Shown here in pieces: positions 1 through 6,594 of a stretch of 15,564 bases of DNA (the stretch's first letter is position 1; each line of letters opens with the position of its first letter). The stretch is from Pseudomonadota bacterium. GTDB lineage: Bacteria > Pseudomonadota > Alphaproteobacteria > Rhizobiales > Xanthobacteraceae. The stretch covers positions 1-15,564 of the forward strand of contig JAEWBW010000121.1 in NCBI GenBank assembly GCA_023390955.1, given 5' to 3'. Under the pieces are notes generated by a model, which made no database searches, was not told the origin of the DNA, and saw only the letters and a program-made list of their open reading frames with translations. A program made the position numbers and the translations under genes.

Positions 1-692
1 CCCTTGGCAAGCTGCGCCGCGATCAAGCCGGCGAGGAGATCGCCGGTGCCGCACGGGCGGATCGGCAGCCGCCGTGTCGCAAAGCGCGCGAGCCTCTCGC
101 CAGTGCAGAGGATCGTCTCGACCTGCCCGTCCGGCGTGTCCGCAAGCGTGCAGCCGGTGGCAACGACATGACGCACGCCTTGCGCCGAGATCTTCGCGCA
201 TGCGGCGAGCAAGCCGGCGACGTCCTTCGCCTCGCGGCCTGCGAGCAGCTCGAGCTCGAACTGGTTCGGCGTGATCAGCGATGCGGCTGGAACGAGCCGG
301 GTCCGCACCGTCTCCAAAATGCCGTCGGCAACGTAGACCTTGCCGTCGTCACCGATCACGGGATCGCAGAGATAGATCAGATCGGGATTGGTCCTGCGCG
401 CGCGCTCGACGAAATCAGCGACAACGCCGGCATTGTCTGGGGAGCCGAGATAGCCGGTGACAAGCACCCGCGCCTGCTCGACCAAACCACGCTCCTCGAC
501 GCCTTTCAGCAAGTCGGCGACAAGCTCGGCGTCGAGCACCCGGCCACGCACCGTCGGATAACGCGGATGGTTGGAGAGCAGCGTGGTCGGCACGGCCGCG
601 ACGCTGACGCCCTCGGCCTGCATCGGAAAGGCAGCCGCGCTGTTGCCGACATGGCCGTGAACGACCTGGCTCTGGATCGAGATGACGAGCAT
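1..692 (-). CDS. pdxY: Pyridoxal kinase, PdxY-like (3' end beyond window)
   Basis: This kinase phosphorylates pyridoxal in the cytoplasmic vitamin B6 salvage pathway, using ATP. The N-terminus reads MLVISIQSQVVHGHVGNSAA, the ribokinase-superfamily opening typical of PdxY/PdxK. SNHPRYPTVRG, TGYLGS and CDPVIGD follow, and GTGDLLAGL carries the catalytic Asp near residue 218. About 230 residues are visible; the family usually has 280-290, so roughly 55 C-terminal residues lie to the left of position 1. The ATG (690-692) overlaps the TAA of the upstream cytochrome-like gene (TAATG on the minus strand), with no good ribosome site of its own, so translation is probably coupled. The kinase family is secure. 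PdxY rather than another pyridoxal kinase subtype is inferred from overall resemblance. Confidence 0.9.
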   Translation of the reverse strand, partial: MLVISIQSQVVHGHVGNSAAAFPMQAEGVSVAAVPTTLLSNHPRYPTVRGRVLDAELVADLLKGVEERGLVEQARVLVTGYLGSPDNAGVVADFVERARRTNPDLIYLCDPVIGDDGKVYVADGILETVRTRLVPAASLITPNQFELELLAGREAKDVAGLLAACAKISAQGVRHVVATGCTLADTPDGQVETILCTGERLARFATRRLPIRPCGTGDLLAGLIAAQLAK

Positions 693-1063
693 TACCGCGT
701 CGGCACCGCCTCGGGCGGTTTCGGTGCGGATTTTGGCCCGCCGCCCTGCTTGGCCTTGGGCTTCGCAGCCGGCTTGGCGGCAGCAGGCGGGGTATCGACG
801 CTAGCGAGATACTCAGCCAGCGCCTTCGCGGATTCAGGGCCAGTGACGTAATGGTCCCGCAGAAACCACTGCAGCGTCAGGCTGAAGCGGCCTTTTGCGA
901 GCCCGCGCGGCGAGCGATGGCAGGTTGAGCAGCTGTCCGAAAACAGTTTTGCCGCCGGCTTGCCGGCATCGATGTTTTGCGCCTGCGCCGCCGCAACCAC
1001 GACGCTCGCTGCGACGCCAAGCAGGAGCGCTGGCATCCAGCGCCCCAAGAGGCTTTGTGACAT
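692..1063 (-). CDS. Small exported c-type cytochrome-like protein, 123 aa
   Basis: A signal peptide (about residues 1-28, ending AAAQA) directs export. Heme-binding motif CSTCH lies at residues 45-49, so covalent heme in the periplasm is likely. The fold is short: a C-terminal helix (ESAKALAEYLASVD) ends near residue 90, and a Lys/Pro/Ala-rich tail follows. No Met lies after CSTCH, so a usual Met sixth ligand is absent; His71 in LRDHY is the only alternative visible. I chose ATG at 1063 because GGGGG lies about eight bases upstream; an in-frame GTG at 1075 is possible. It sits 27 bases after the 59-residue gene and overlaps pdxY by one base, so the three probably form an operon. Redox partner and function are unknown. 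Confidence 0.75.
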   Translation of the reverse strand: MSQSLLGRWMPALLLGVAASVVVAAAQAQNIDAGKPAAKLFSDSCSTCHRSPRGLAKGRFSLTLQWFLRDHYVTGPESAKALAEYLASVDTPPAAAKPAAKPKAKQGGGPKSAPKPPEAVPTR

Positions 1064-1090
1064 GAAGGCCCCCACCCCCTCGTCCGTGGC

Positions 1091-1270
1091 TCAGGCCGCC
1101 GAGAGCTGGTCGAACTCGGCCGGCCCGTAATCCTTGCCGTCTCCGTCCGTAATCACCACCCGGTAGCCTTCGCTCGCCCACACCCTGGCCTTGGCCGCAA
1201 TCAGCAGCCGGCTCTCGCGAGCGAAACTATACTTCTCGTTATCGCGTTCTGCGATCATCTTGTAGGCCAC
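1091..1270 (-). CDS. Small uncharacterised protein, 59 aa
   Basis: I do not recognise a named family. The product is a compact mixed alpha/beta-looking protein: MIAERDNEKYSF, a helix-like LLIAAKARVWASEGY, then strand-like RVVITDGDG and a short acidic end. There is no signal peptide or membrane segment, so it is probably cytoplasmic. The start is uncertain. GTG at 1270 has GGGGA four bases upstream and is preferred; ATG at 1258 would give 55 residues; an upstream TTG at 1333 adds a low-complexity N-terminus and is unlikely. It lies just upstream of the cytochrome-like gene on the same strand, so co-transcription is likely. That gives no firm clue to its role. Confidence 0.6.
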   Translation of the reverse strand: MAYKMIAERDNEKYSFARESRLLIAAKARVWASEGYRVVITDGDGKDYGPAEFDQLSAA

Positions 1271-1387
1271 ACCATATCCCCATAGCGCTTGCCCTGCACC
1301 CGCTACCGTGGTGGCAGCGGGCTTTGGCGGCAATTCGCCGGGACCATGGCAATTTGGTGCCGTCCAAGAGGATTGGGGAACCGGGCC

Positions 1388-1669
1388 CTAATGCACGCGA
1401 ATGACGTGCGGCCGCCCCAGATCGATCAATCCCTGCACCGCCGAGAGGCGGTCCTCGAAAGCGGCAATCGTCAACAGCAAATTGTTGCGTCGTTCGTCCA
1501 AAAGTCCGCGCTCGGCATCGGTGAGCTTGATGCGTGTCCTTTGCTGATCGATGTCCAGCAGCCCGCTGCGGTAACCCGCAATCAGCTTCGAGAGCTGCTT
1601 CGCCTGCTTCGACATCGACCGCATCGCGACATTTTGCCGACGCGTCTCTCCCTCGCCTTGTTGTCTCAT
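1388..1669 (-). CDS. Small coiled-coil hypothetical protein, 93 aa
   Basis: The protein is almost entirely helical and charged. After a short basic N-terminus (MRQQGEGETRRQ), two long amphipathic stretches follow: KQAKQLSKLIAGYRSGLL and ERGLLDERRNNLLLTIAAFE. This suggests a helical hairpin or coiled-coil dimer. No signal peptide, Cys or catalytic motif is seen. A strong GGGAGG site on the minus strand touches the first in-frame ATG (1675) but stands six bases from the second (1669), so the second is preferred. About 120 bases separate it from the next gene on the strand, so it may be its own transcription unit. Function unknown. Confidence 0.65.
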   Translation of the reverse strand: MRQQGEGETRRQNVAMRSMSKQAKQLSKLIAGYRSGLLDIDQQRTRIKLTDAERGLLDERRNNLLLTIAAFEDRLSAVQGLIDLGRPHVIRVH

Positions 1670-1785
1670 CGTCATCCTCCCGTTGCCCCGCTGCCCCGAG
1701 TGGATGGTGTGAGCATCCGTTCAAGTTGTTACGTTCGATGAAATCTACCTTCGCGCAATTACATTAAATTGTGCGGGCTCAGCAA

Positions 1786-1815
1786 AAAGCCCGGCACTTG
1801 GCCGGGCTTTCGCGT
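1786..1815 (-). terminator. Rho-independent terminator of the SH3-domain gene
   Basis: Perfect 10-bp inverted repeat AAAGCCCGGC (1786-1795) and GCCGGGCTTT (1801-1810) with a five-base loop. Read on the minus strand the stem runs into TTTTTGC, a proper U-tract, and it begins about eight bases past the stop of the SH3-domain gene. There is no comparable T-run on the plus side. Confidence 0.85.
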
Positions 1816-1817
1816 TC

Positions 1818-2780
1818 TTAGTGCTTCTGGTGGCCGGGAGGCCCAGCGGCCGGCGCGCCACCGCCGACGCGCGGCGCGGCCGGGGCTGCGTTGATATGCG
1901 GCGCACCGCCACCATGCGGCATCGCAGGCGCGGCGGCCCGCGGCGCCGGCATCTGCGCCCGCGCGTTCATGGGCGAACCGTGACTGACGTTCGGCTGCGC
2001 GACGCGCGGCATCGCCGGACGTGCTGCGGGTGCGGCCGAAATACGCGGGGCTTCACGACGGCCAGTCGCGATGTGCAGTTGCGCCTGCACGCGGGCGGCG
2101 GCGCGGGCATTCTCATGCACCGCGCGCGGGCGATCCTCGCGCATCATGCGCGCCTGTGCATCCATCGCACGTCCGCGATTTTCGCGCGCATTGCGCACCG
2201 GGGCCGCAGCTTGTTCACGCGCGACGCGGCCCTGCTCGCGCGTCGTCCGCTGCTCCCACGCCGTGCGATCGGTAACACCAACACGGGCACGACTGTCGAG
2301 CGCTGCCGCAGCATCGCGGGTTGCGGCACGGCCGATACGCGCCGCGCGCGGATCAATCGTCAACCGCGATGCCTCACGCTGATGCGAGCTCCAGTAGCTG
2401 GTCCAGTGCGCGCGGCGCTGATACCAGGGCCGGCCGGAATAGTGGCTCGACCAGTAAGAGGCGAGCACGAATGGCACCACCGGCACGTCGATCTCCTCGG
2501 CGTAGTCGGGCAGATAGACGTAATGGTTGCGGTAGAGATATTCGAGATACTGCGCCGACACCCAGCCGCGGTCGTCGGTCCAGCTCACATCACACCAGGC
2601 GTTGCCGCGCAGGCAGCCGTGAATGTTGACGCGCGAGCCTTCGGGGATGCGGTCGACGATGGGAAAGCCGGGACCGGGGCCTGCCCGTAGACCAACTGAC
2701 GTTGTGACCATGCCGGGCGCCGCGAGCGCGGCGGTCGGCATGAGCAATGCTGCTGCGACAAGAACGCTTCTGAGCTTCAT
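1818..2780 (-). CDS. Exported SH3b-domain protein with basic low-complexity tail, 320 aa
   Basis: The N-terminus (MKLRSVLVAAALLMPTAALA) is a signal peptide with an ALA-A cleavage site, so the product is exported. Residues about 23-85 form a bacterial SH3 domain: VGLRAGPGPGFPIV, IPEGSRVNIHG, then WCDVSW and RGWVSAQYLEYLY. Such domains often bind peptidoglycan or other wall peptides. Residues about 85-150 are rich in Tyr, Trp and His and repeat the motif SYWSSH. From about 150 on, the chain is Arg/Ala-rich and then Pro/Ala-rich, probably disordered and strongly basic. AGAGGAGGA precedes the ATG at good spacing. An EcfG promoter lies just upstream and a terminator just downstream, so it appears monocistronic and stress-regulated. 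The exact wall-related role is unknown. Confidence 0.85.
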   Translation of the reverse strand: MKLRSVLVAAALLMPTAALAAPGMVTTSVGLRAGPGPGFPIVDRIPEGSRVNIHGCLRGNAWCDVSWTDDRGWVSAQYLEYLYRNHYVYLPDYAEEIDVPVVPFVLASYWSSHYSGRPWYQRRAHWTSYWSSHQREASRLTIDPRAARIGRAATRDAAAALDSRARVGVTDRTAWEQRTTREQGRVAREQAAAPVRNARENRGRAMDAQARMMREDRPRAVHENARAAARVQAQLHIATGRREAPRISAAPAARPAMPRVAQPNVSHGSPMNARAQMPAPRAAAPAMPHGGGAPHINAAPAAPRVGGGAPAAGPPGHQKH

Positions 2781-2804
2781 GACGGGATCCTCCTCTTGCG
2801 AGCA

Positions 2805-2829
2805 GGAACGTCCGAACGCACCACGCGTT
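2805..2829 (+). promoter_or_regulatory. Opposite-facing EcfG consensus match
   Basis: On the plus strand GGAAC (2805-2809), 16 bases, CGTT (2826-2829) is also an exact EcfG match. It arises because GGAACG and CGTTCC form an inverted repeat 15 bases apart (2805-2831). No plus-strand gene lies downstream; a transcript would run antisense into the 3' end of the monooxygenase gene. Whether it is active is unknown. Confidence 0.35.
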
Positions 2830-2831
2830 CC
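2807..2831 (-). promoter_or_regulatory. EcfG-type general stress promoter for the SH3-domain gene
   Basis: On the minus strand GGAAC (2827-2831), then 16 bases, then CGTT (2807-2810). This matches exactly the alphaproteobacterial EcfG consensus GGAAC-N16/17-CGTT. It stands about 27 bases before the ATG at 2780, leaving room for the transcription start and the AGAGGAGGA site. Confidence 0.7.
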
Positions 2832-2909
2832 GCTTGATCGCGCCGACTAGCCGAAAGAGTGATGTGCGCCGCACGCGCGGGTTCGATATTCACCCGCCGT
2901 TCATCGCAA

Positions 2910-4820
2910 TCAGTTCGCTTGCAGCATGAAGCCGTCGAAGAATGCTGCGAGCCCGGCATAGGCGTCGAGCGGAAGCACCTCGGCGACATACTGGTCCGGC
3001 CGCACCACGACAATGCATCCCGTCTTGCGATCGATGCCGCGCATCGCAAAGATGTCCTGGCCGCTCTTGAGGTCAGGGCAGAACATTTTTTCGTAGTCGC
3101 GAAGCCCGTAGCGCCCCTTCGCGGGTAGCAGCAACGCGGGCATGGTCTCGATTGCGAGCTCGCGGTGGTCCTGCTGAAACACCGCGCGGAGGTCGATGAC
3201 GGAGTCGATGTCCGCACCAGCCGGCGTAAAGCGTCGCAGCGGCGACTCGCGGCCCTGGCTGAAGAAATTGCACAGCGCCGGGATCGCCGCCGGATCCTCG
3301 CCCGCGAAGGCATAGATGCGCCAGCGCCCATCGGCCTTTGCCACATGGCCGAGCTGAACCGGCTTTGCATCCGCCAGCCTGATCACGGGCGCGGAATGAA
3401 AGCGCTTGCCGATCTCAAAACCCGTCGCAAGACGCTGATGCGAAGTGTCGCCGGTCAGCACGGAGCGGCGATAATGCGTCGCGGTGCCGGCGGTGTAGCG
3501 GCCGTGCCGCACGAAATAGTCCTGGGTCTTGGCTGCATCGACAGCCTTGCCGTCGCCTTTGGCGGAGGCAAGGATCGTGGCCCATTCGCGGTCGAAGTCG
3601 ATCAGCTCCTTGGCGACCGCCTGACGCTCGGCCGAATAGGAGTGCAACAGCTCCGGCGCGCACCGCCCGCGCAAGACGCCGGCAAGCTTCCAGCCGAGAT
3701 TGAAGGCGTCCTGCATCGAGACATTCATGCCCTGCCCGGCCTTGGGGCTGTGGGTGTGGCAGGCATCGCCGGCAATGAACACGCGCGGCAGCCGGGTCGC
3801 GGTCTCGGCCTCCGGCACGTCGTCGAACTTGTCGGTCAGCCGCTGTCCGATCTCGTAGACCGACCACCAGGCGATCTCCTTTACATCAAGCGAGTGCGGA
3901 TGAAGGATCCGCCGCGCCTTGGCGATCAGATCATCTGACGTGACGTTGCGCCCGGCAACGCGCTCACCGATGTCGAGCTTCGTCAGCTCGACATAGAGGC
4001 GGACGAGATAGCCGCCCTCACGCGGAATGATGATGATGCTGCCCTCGCTCGCCGACTGGATCAGCACCTTGAAGCGAATGTCGGGGAAGTCGGTGACCGC
4101 GAGCACATCCATCACGCCCCAGGCGTGATTGGCGGAATCGCCCTGCAGCTCACGGCCGATCGATTTGCGCACCGTCGAGCGCGCGCCGTCGCAACCGACG
4201 ACATAGCGCGCCTTTACCGTCTCGATCTCGCCCTCGTGCCCGGGATCGACCCGTTCGAGCCGCACCGTCACGCCGTGGTCTTCGAAGCGTGCCGCGGAAT
4301 CGATGTGGAGATCAAGCAGGCGGCGGCCGTAATACGGCTCGAGCTGCGTCGGCGACTTCCGCATCACGTCGAGAAAGCCGTCATGCACGCGCGCCTGGTT
4401 CAGGATGACGTGCGGAAACTCCGAGAGCCCGTCCTCGACATCCTGGACCCGACCGCTGCGAACGATGTTGGCCGGAGCCTTGTCATCGGGCTTCCAGAAC
4501 GTAGTCTCGTTGATCCAGCAGGATTCCTTTAGCACGCGCTCGGCAAAGCCGTACGCGTTGAACATCTCCAGGGTGCGGCAGGCGATGCCGTCGGCCTGCC
4601 CGACCTGCAGCGGCCGGCTCTTCTGCTCGACGATGCAGGTCTTGATGTCGGCGAATTGCGAGAGCTGCGCCGCCAGCGTCAGCCCTGCCGGACCGCAGCC
4701 GACGATAAGGACGTCGACCTCGCGCGAGACAGGACCAGCGACGCCTGAGGACTGAAACCGCGCGGCGGGATCGGCAATGTCGGGGTCGCCGGGCAAAAAT
4801 CCGTTGAGATGGAATTGCAT
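2910..4820 (-). CDS. mobA: FAD-dependent aromatic monooxygenase, probable 3-hydroxybenzoate 4-monooxygenase
   Basis: A class A flavoprotein hydroxylase of 636 residues that would use NAD(P)H and O2 to hydroxylate a phenolic ring in the cytoplasm. The FAD ADP-binding motif VGCGPAGLTL is at residues 40-49. The DG motif (GCDGARSTVRKS) lies near 209-220, and the FAD-ribityl GD motif (GDACHTHSPKAGQGMN) near 351-366. The last roughly 170 residues resemble the thioredoxin-like C-terminal domain of the phenol 2-monooxygenase group. Length and order fit MobA, which converts 3-hydroxybenzoate to protocatechuate, and the divergent MarR regulator supports this. A phenol 2-monooxygenase with another substrate is the main alternative. 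ATG at 4820 follows GGGAGGAG. No ring-cleavage genes are in the window. Family is sure; substrate is inferred. Confidence 0.85.
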   Translation of the reverse strand: MQFHLNGFLPGDPDIADPAARFQSSGVAGPVSREVDVLIVGCGPAGLTLAAQLSQFADIKTCIVEQKSRPLQVGQADGIACRTLEMFNAYGFAERVLKESCWINETTFWKPDDKAPANIVRSGRVQDVEDGLSEFPHVILNQARVHDGFLDVMRKSPTQLEPYYGRRLLDLHIDSAARFEDHGVTVRLERVDPGHEGEIETVKARYVVGCDGARSTVRKSIGRELQGDSANHAWGVMDVLAVTDFPDIRFKVLIQSASEGSIIIIPREGGYLVRLYVELTKLDIGERVAGRNVTSDDLIAKARRILHPHSLDVKEIAWWSVYEIGQRLTDKFDDVPEAETATRLPRVFIAGDACHTHSPKAGQGMNVSMQDAFNLGWKLAGVLRGRCAPELLHSYSAERQAVAKELIDFDREWATILASAKGDGKAVDAAKTQDYFVRHGRYTAGTATHYRRSVLTGDTSHQRLATGFEIGKRFHSAPVIRLADAKPVQLGHVAKADGRWRIYAFAGEDPAAIPALCNFFSQGRESPLRRFTPAGADIDSVIDLRAVFQQDHRELAIETMPALLLPAKGRYGLRDYEKMFCPDLKSGQDIFAMRGIDRKTGCIVVVRPDQYVAEVLPLDAYAGLAAFFDGFMLQAN

Positions 4821-4891
4821 GAGCCTGCTCCTCCCTGTCGTTCTGACAATGTCGCTGGACCGACGATCCGGCCTTCGGCCGCATTTCGATA

Positions 4892-4920
4892 TTGCTCAGT
4901 ATGCTGACTATCAGTATACT
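4892..4920 (+). promoter_or_regulatory. Sigma-70-like promoter of the MarR gene
   Basis: TTGCTC (4892-4897), 17 bases, TATACT (4915-4920). Transcription would begin near 4927, some 23 bases before the GTG start at 4950. This also argues against the upstream in-frame TTG at 4920, which lies inside the -10 region. Confidence 0.65.
4896..4920. promoter_or_regulatory. Candidate MarR operator, repeated TCAGTATnCT
   Basis: TCAGTATGCT (4896-4905) and TCAGTATACT (4911-4920) repeat with a 15-base period. The first is the core of an imperfect palindrome, TCAGTATGCTGA, and the second holds the palindrome AGTATACT. They cover the -10 elements of both promoters, so a bound MarR dimer could repress both genes. 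Binding is inferred from position and family habit. Confidence 0.5.
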
Positions 4921-4926
4921 TGTCAA
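4898..4926 (-). promoter_or_regulatory. Sigma-70-like promoter of the monooxygenase gene
   Basis: On the minus strand TTGACA (4921-4926), a 17-base spacer, and CATACT (4898-4903). The -35 is a perfect consensus. The expected start lies near 4891, giving a leader of about 70 bases. The spacer contains the -10 of the divergent marR promoter, so both promoters occupy the same DNA. Confidence 0.7.
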
Positions 4927-4949
4927 CATCACAACCCTGGGAGAGCCCG

Positions 4950-5414
4950 GTGACGGATACGCAGGATATGCCAGGCCATCTGGCGCGCCGGTTTCAGCAG
5001 ATCGCGGTGGCCGTGTTCCTGGCCGAGGTCGAGAGCGCCGGCTTCGATCTCACGCCGGTGCAATACGCAGCTCTTGCGAGCATCAAGGCCAATCCCGGGC
5101 TCGATCAGGTCACGCTGGCCGGGTTGATCGCCTACGACCGCACCACCATCACCGGCGTCGTCGATCGCCTCGTGCAGAAGGAGCTCGTCGTACGCCGCGC
5201 CAGCAGCCGCGACCGCCGTGCGCGCGAACTTGAGATCACCGACCAGGGCAAGAAGACGCTCCGCGCCATCACGCCTGCGGTCGAGGCAGCGCAGCGCACG
5301 ATGCTGCGCGGCCTCACGCAAAAGGAAGGCGACGAACTGATGCGCCTGCTGCGCAAGGCGATTGCGGCCGGCAACGAGCTTAGCCGCGCGCCCCTGCGCG
5401 AGGCGCAAAGCTAG
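4950..5414 (+). CDS. mobR: MarR-family transcriptional regulator, MobR-like
   Basis: A winged-helix regulator of 154 residues. The DNA-binding region includes LTPVQYAALASI, the recognition-helix stretch YDRTTITGVVDRLVQKEL, and the wing with the MarR signature DRRARELEITDQG. A C-terminal helix (about residues 108-148) would form the dimer. MarR proteins usually repress a divergent gene and release DNA when they bind a small phenolic ligand; here the divergent gene is the aromatic monooxygenase, so 3-hydroxybenzoate or a similar compound is the likely inducer. GTG at 4950 is chosen because GGGAGA stands five bases upstream and the promoter -10 ends at 4920. The family call is firm. The MobR name and ligand are inferred from gene arrangement. 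Confidence 0.85.
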   Translation: MTDTQDMPGHLARRFQQIAVAVFLAEVESAGFDLTPVQYAALASIKANPGLDQVTLAGLIAYDRTTITGVVDRLVQKELVVRRASSRDRRARELEITDQGKKTLRAITPAVEAAQRTMLRGLTQKEGDELMRLLRKAIAAGNELSRAPLREAQS

Positions 5415-5424
5415 ACGGCCGCAC

Positions 5425-5955
5425 TCAGGTCTTCAGCGTCAGCCGTCCCATGAAATCGCGCTTGCCGAGCGGAACGCCCTTGTGGCGAAGGATGCCGTAG
5501 GCCGTGGTCGCGTGGAAGAAGAAGTTCGGCAGCGAGAACGACATCAGGAAGCCCTCTGCCGTGAACGGCAGCGTGCGGTCGCCGATCTTGAAGATGACGT
5601 CGCGGCCCATCAGCCCATCGACGTCTTCCCGTGTCATCGCCGAGATCTCGGTCCGCGCCTTGGCGACCAGCGCCTGAAGCGCCGCATAGTCGAGATCGCC
5701 CTTGGTGTTCGGCGGAACGAACTCCCCGTCCCTCGCCGCCTGCAGCGCACCGCGCGAATGGTGCGCGACCGAGACGACTTGAGCGCGCAGCGGCCACATG
5801 TCGGGCGCAAGGCGCGTCTCGACCACCTCGGCGGGATCAATCCCCTTCTCCTTGAAGTGGACCAGGCCCTTGTCGAGGAAGCCGCCGACCGCGCCCAGGA
5901 TCTGCAGATAATTGGTGACCGTCGCGTCGTAGAGCGAAAAACCCGTCGAACCCAT
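5425..5955 (-). CDS. DUF1993 family protein, 176 aa
   Basis: A soluble, mainly helical protein with the pattern of DUF1993, which belongs with the DinB-like four-helix folds. It opens with SLYDATVTNYLQIL, has an internal HHSRG near residues 65-70, and ends with FFFHATTAYGILRHKGVPLG and RDFMGRL. The conserved His residues could bind a metal as in DinB relatives, but this is inference; no biochemical role is established for the family as far as I know. ATG at 5955 follows GGGGGAG at seven bases. It converges with the MarR gene, with ten bases between the stops and no clear terminator. Nothing links it to the monooxygenase beyond position. Confidence 0.85.
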   Translation of the reverse strand: MGSTGFSLYDATVTNYLQILGAVGGFLDKGLVHFKEKGIDPAEVVETRLAPDMWPLRAQVVSVAHHSRGALQAARDGEFVPPNTKGDLDYAALQALVAKARTEISAMTREDVDGLMGRDVIFKIGDRTLPFTAEGFLMSFSLPNFFFHATTAYGILRHKGVPLGKRDFMGRLTLKT

Positions 5956-6107
5956 GGGCGAACTCCCCCGTCATTTTCTGTGATGGCCGCTACAGTATGC
6001 CCAAAATTGTTCCAGCGCCATGAAACCAGGAACTAACTTTCACCTGTTAGCTTCGGCCCCATTCGGCGCTTAACGCGCGATTAACTTTGCCATCTCGGGG
6101 GCTTGGA

Positions 6108-6539
6108 ATGATCAGGTTGGTGTTGGTGACTGCGACGGCACTGCTCGTCGCCGGGCAGGCGCTCGCCGGCGGTCATGGCTCATCCGAGCCGGCTCCGCCG
6201 AAGCAGGAAGCTACCCCCGCGCCGGCGAAGGTCATACTGACCAAGCAAGGTCCCAAGCTCGTCGATCTCAAGGGAATGACGCTGTACTATTACGAGCGCG
6301 ACACCACCGGCAAGACGTCGAACTGCGACGGCAAATGCACGGAAGTCTGGCCGCCGCTGGTTGCGACGGCAGATGCCAGGGCGGTCGGCGATTTCACCGT
6401 GATCACCCGCAATGACGGCAGCAAGATGTGGGCCTACCGCTTCCGCCCGCTCTACACCTCGATCACCGACAAGGCGCCGGGCGATGCCAACGGCAACGCC
6501 ACGACGCTGCAATGGCACGTCGCGCGCCCCGAGCAATAG
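6108..6539 (+). CDS. Exported PF03640-type repeat protein, 143 aa
   Basis: The N-terminus (MIRLVLVTATALLVAGQALA) is a signal peptide; no lipobox Cys follows, so the product is probably periplasmic. After a Pro/Ala-rich linker, residues about 50-85 read LVDLKGMTLYYYERDTTGK and then CDGKCTEVWPPL. Residues about 108-141 read WAYRFRPLYTSITDKAPGD and end WHVARP. This is the two-repeat pattern of the 'secreted repeat of unknown function' family (COG4315 / Lipoprotein_15). Cys73 and Cys77 could form a disulfide or bind metal. An in-frame TTG at 6087 is possible, but ATG at 6108 has GGGGG six bases upstream and begins the signal peptide directly. Its molecular function is not known. Confidence 0.85.
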   Translation: MIRLVLVTATALLVAGQALAGGHGSSEPAPPKQEATPAPAKVILTKQGPKLVDLKGMTLYYYERDTTGKTSNCDGKCTEVWPPLVATADARAVGDFTVITRNDGSKMWAYRFRPLYTSITDKAPGDANGNATTLQWHVARPEQ

Positions 6540-6594
6540 ACGCAGGACGTCCCTCAGCCTTCCAATCCGCGGCTTCGATTCTTGTCGGCAACGC

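Noticed and set aside
168..851. Long plus-strand open frame of 227 residues
   Set aside because: It lies opposite pdxY and the cytochrome-like gene, and those minus-strand products have clear family motifs. This frame has none.
2877..2897. GCGGGT/ACCCGC hairpin after the monooxygenase stop as a terminator
   Set aside because: A six-bp stem with a nine-base loop and no T-run on the minus strand is too weak to call.
4920..4949. Upstream TTG start for the MarR gene
   Set aside because: It falls on the last base of the likely -10 element, and the GTG at 4950 has a strong ribosome site.
6028..6052. GGAAC upstream of the exported repeat protein as an EcfG promoter
   Set aside because: No CGTT lies 16 or 17 bases on; the sequence there is GCTT or CTTC.
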